Positions 11,703 through 12,729 of a DNA stretch of 12,729 nt are shown piece by piece. The DNA lies in contig JAFGJI010000279.1 in NCBI GenBank assembly GCA_016929175.1, positions 1 through 12,729 on the forward strand. The letters are read 5' to 3'. The notes beneath the pieces were generated by a model that was given only the letters and a program-made list of their open reading frames with translations, did not search any database and was not told the origin of the DNA. This DNA is from Thermoplasmatota archaeon (GTDB lineage Archaea; Thermoplasmatota; Penumbrarchaeia; Penumbrarchaeales; Penumbrarchaeaceae). The position numbers and the translations under genes were made by a program. Position 1 is the stretch's first letter; each line of letters starts with the position of its first letter.

Positions 11703-12729
11703 TCACGCAAGGTCGAACCGGTCGAGGTTCATCACCTTGTTCCAGATCGCTATGAAATCATGCAGGAACTTTTCCCCGGAATCCTCGCATGCGTAAACCT
11801 CCGCGATGGCCCGAAGCTGTGAGTTGGATCCGAAGATCAGGTCAACTCGTGTCCCTGTCCACTTGAGCTCGCCCGTTGAGCGGTCACGACCCTCGAACAC
11901 ACCTTCTTCCTTTTCGCTGGTTTTCCACTCCGTGCCCATGTCCAGCAGATTGACGAAGAAGTCATTGGTCAGCGATCCCGGCCGCTTAGTGAATACGCCG
12001 TGCTTGGCATCCCTGTAGTTGGCATTCAGCATGCGCATTCCGCCGATAAGCACCGTCATCTCCGGTGCGGTCAGGGTCAGAAGCTGCGCCCGGTCCACAA
12101 GCATCTCTTCGGGGGATACGGCGTATCTGGCCTTCTGGTAGTTCCGGAAGCCGTCCGCCTTCGGCTCGAGCACGGAGAAGGATGCTGCATCGGTCTGTTC
12201 CTGAGAGGCGTCCATACGTCCCGGTGTGAAGGGGACTATTACATCGTGGCCGGCGTCCTTCGCAGCCTCCTCTATTCCCGCGCAGCCTGCCAGAACGATG
12301 AGGTCGGCCAGCGATATCTTCCTGCCTCCGGACTGCGCATCATTGAACTCCTCCCGGATCGCCTCCAGGGTCTTGATGACCTTCGCAAGCTTCAATGGCT
12401 CGTTGACCTCCCAGTCCTTCTGGGGTTCTAGTCGGATCCGGGCGCCGTTCGCTCCGCCTCTTTTGTCGGACCCGCGGAATGTGGAGGCCGACGCGAAGGC
12501 GGTCGAAACCAGCTCCGACACGGACAGGCCGGAGGCCAGGACCTTCTTCTTCAGAGAGGCGATATCCTGTGCATCGACCAGTTCGTGATCGACCGCAGGT
12601 ATGGGGTCCTGCCAGATCAGCTCCTCCCCGGGGACCTCCGGACCGAGATATCTGGAGCTTGGCCCCAGGTCGCGATGGGTCAGCTTGAACCACGCCCGTG
12701 CAAAGGCATCGGCGAACTGGTCCGGGTTC
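11703..12729 (-). CDS. katG: Catalase-peroxidase KatG, C-terminal part (5' end off window)
   Basis: The frame is open to the window edge; about 342 C-terminal codons of a protein normally ~730 residues long are visible. It begins within the N-terminal haem domain (NPDQFADAFARAWFKLTHRD, then SRYLGPEVPGEELIWQDP) and runs through the whole C-terminal haem-free domain. That domain is recognised by KHGVFTKRPGSLTNDFFVNLLDMGTEW and GSNSQLRAIAEVYA. The haem-ligand histidine and the active-site triad lie upstream and cannot be checked. An internal GTG at 12521 is not a start, because homology continues unbroken upstream. KatG removes hydrogen peroxide by catalase and peroxidase reactions in the cytoplasm. 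Its patchy spread in archaea suggests bacterial origin by transfer, but nothing in the visible part proves this. It heads a minus-strand group with a YbaN-like protein and a Dps-like ferritin. Confidence 0.95.
   Translation of the reverse strand, partial: NPDQFADAFARAWFKLTHRDLGPSSRYLGPEVPGEELIWQDPIPAVDHELVDAQDIASLKKKVLASGLSVSELVSTAFASASTFRGSDKRGGANGARIRLEPQKDWEVNEPLKLAKVIKTLEAIREEFNDAQSGGRKISLADLIVLAGCAGIEEAAKDAGHDVIVPFTPGRMDASQEQTDAASFSVLEPKADGFRNYQKARYAVSPEEMLVDRAQLLTLTAPEMTVLIGGMRMLNANYRDAKHGVFTKRPGSLTNDFFVNLLDMGTEWKTSEKEEGVFEGRDRSTGELKWTGTRVDLIFGSNSQLRAIAEVYACEDSGEKFLHDFIAIWNKVMNLDRFDLA

Noticed and set aside
12519..12521. Internal GTG as the start of a short KatG-like protein
   Set aside because: KatG homology continues in the same frame to the window edge, so the gene is simply cut by the window.

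Overview
The window looks like euryarchaeal chromosome, plausibly from the Thermoplasmatota (a Methanomassiliicoccales-like lineage). The signs are archaeal TATA boxes at the expected distance from starts, one apparently leaderless gene, GGAGG/GGTGA ribosome sites, heavy use of AGG/AGA arginine and ATA isoleucine codons, and archaeal gene families (ADP-forming acetate-CoA ligase, Dps-like ferritin, DUF362-ferredoxin). The lineage is an inference; the domain assignment is much safer. No rRNA, tRNA, CRISPR array or insertion sequence was seen.

Layout. (1) 1-1794: the 3' end of a DUF362/two-[4Fe-4S] ferredoxin gene, then a PLP-dependent serine racemase/threonine ammonia-lyase. On the opposite strand lies a 45-residue gene (1657-1794) with a strong ribosome site. 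(2) 1795-2119: an AT-rich divergent control region with a palindrome, a ~49-bp imperfect tandem repeat carrying CATT elements about 10 bp apart, and a TATA box. (3) 2120-7171: a tight three-gene operon: a CoA-transferase/acetyl-CoA hydrolase fused to a GNAT domain, an ADP-forming acyl-CoA synthetase, and a BioD-like P-loop/DRTGG protein. (4) 7172-7472: a 300-bp gap with repeated CAATA operator-like elements running into a TATA box. (5) 7473-10519: a sulfate-type ABC importer (lipoprotein, one permease, ATPase) ending in a small DUF2061 membrane protein. (6) 10520-12729, minus strand: a catalase-peroxidase gene (5' end off the window), a YbaN/DUF454 membrane protein and a Dps-like ferritin, separated from the importer by hairpins and a T-run.

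How the genes may work together. Serine/threonine deamination gives pyruvate or 2-oxobutyrate. Ferredoxin-linked oxidoreductases elsewhere in the genome could turn these into acetyl- or propionyl-CoA, and the ADP-forming synthetase would harvest the thioester as ATP. The CoA-transferase would exchange CoA between acids, and the GNAT domain may acylate proteins in response to acyl-CoA. The importer probably brings in sulfate, thiosulfate or a similar oxyanion. The minus-strand genes form a peroxide and iron defence group, which suits an anaerobe meeting occasional oxygen.

The items most worth a second look are the unannotated 45-residue gene, the phased CATT array, the CoA-transferase-GNAT/synthetase/DRTGG operon, and the leaderless importer promoter with its repeated operator-like sites.
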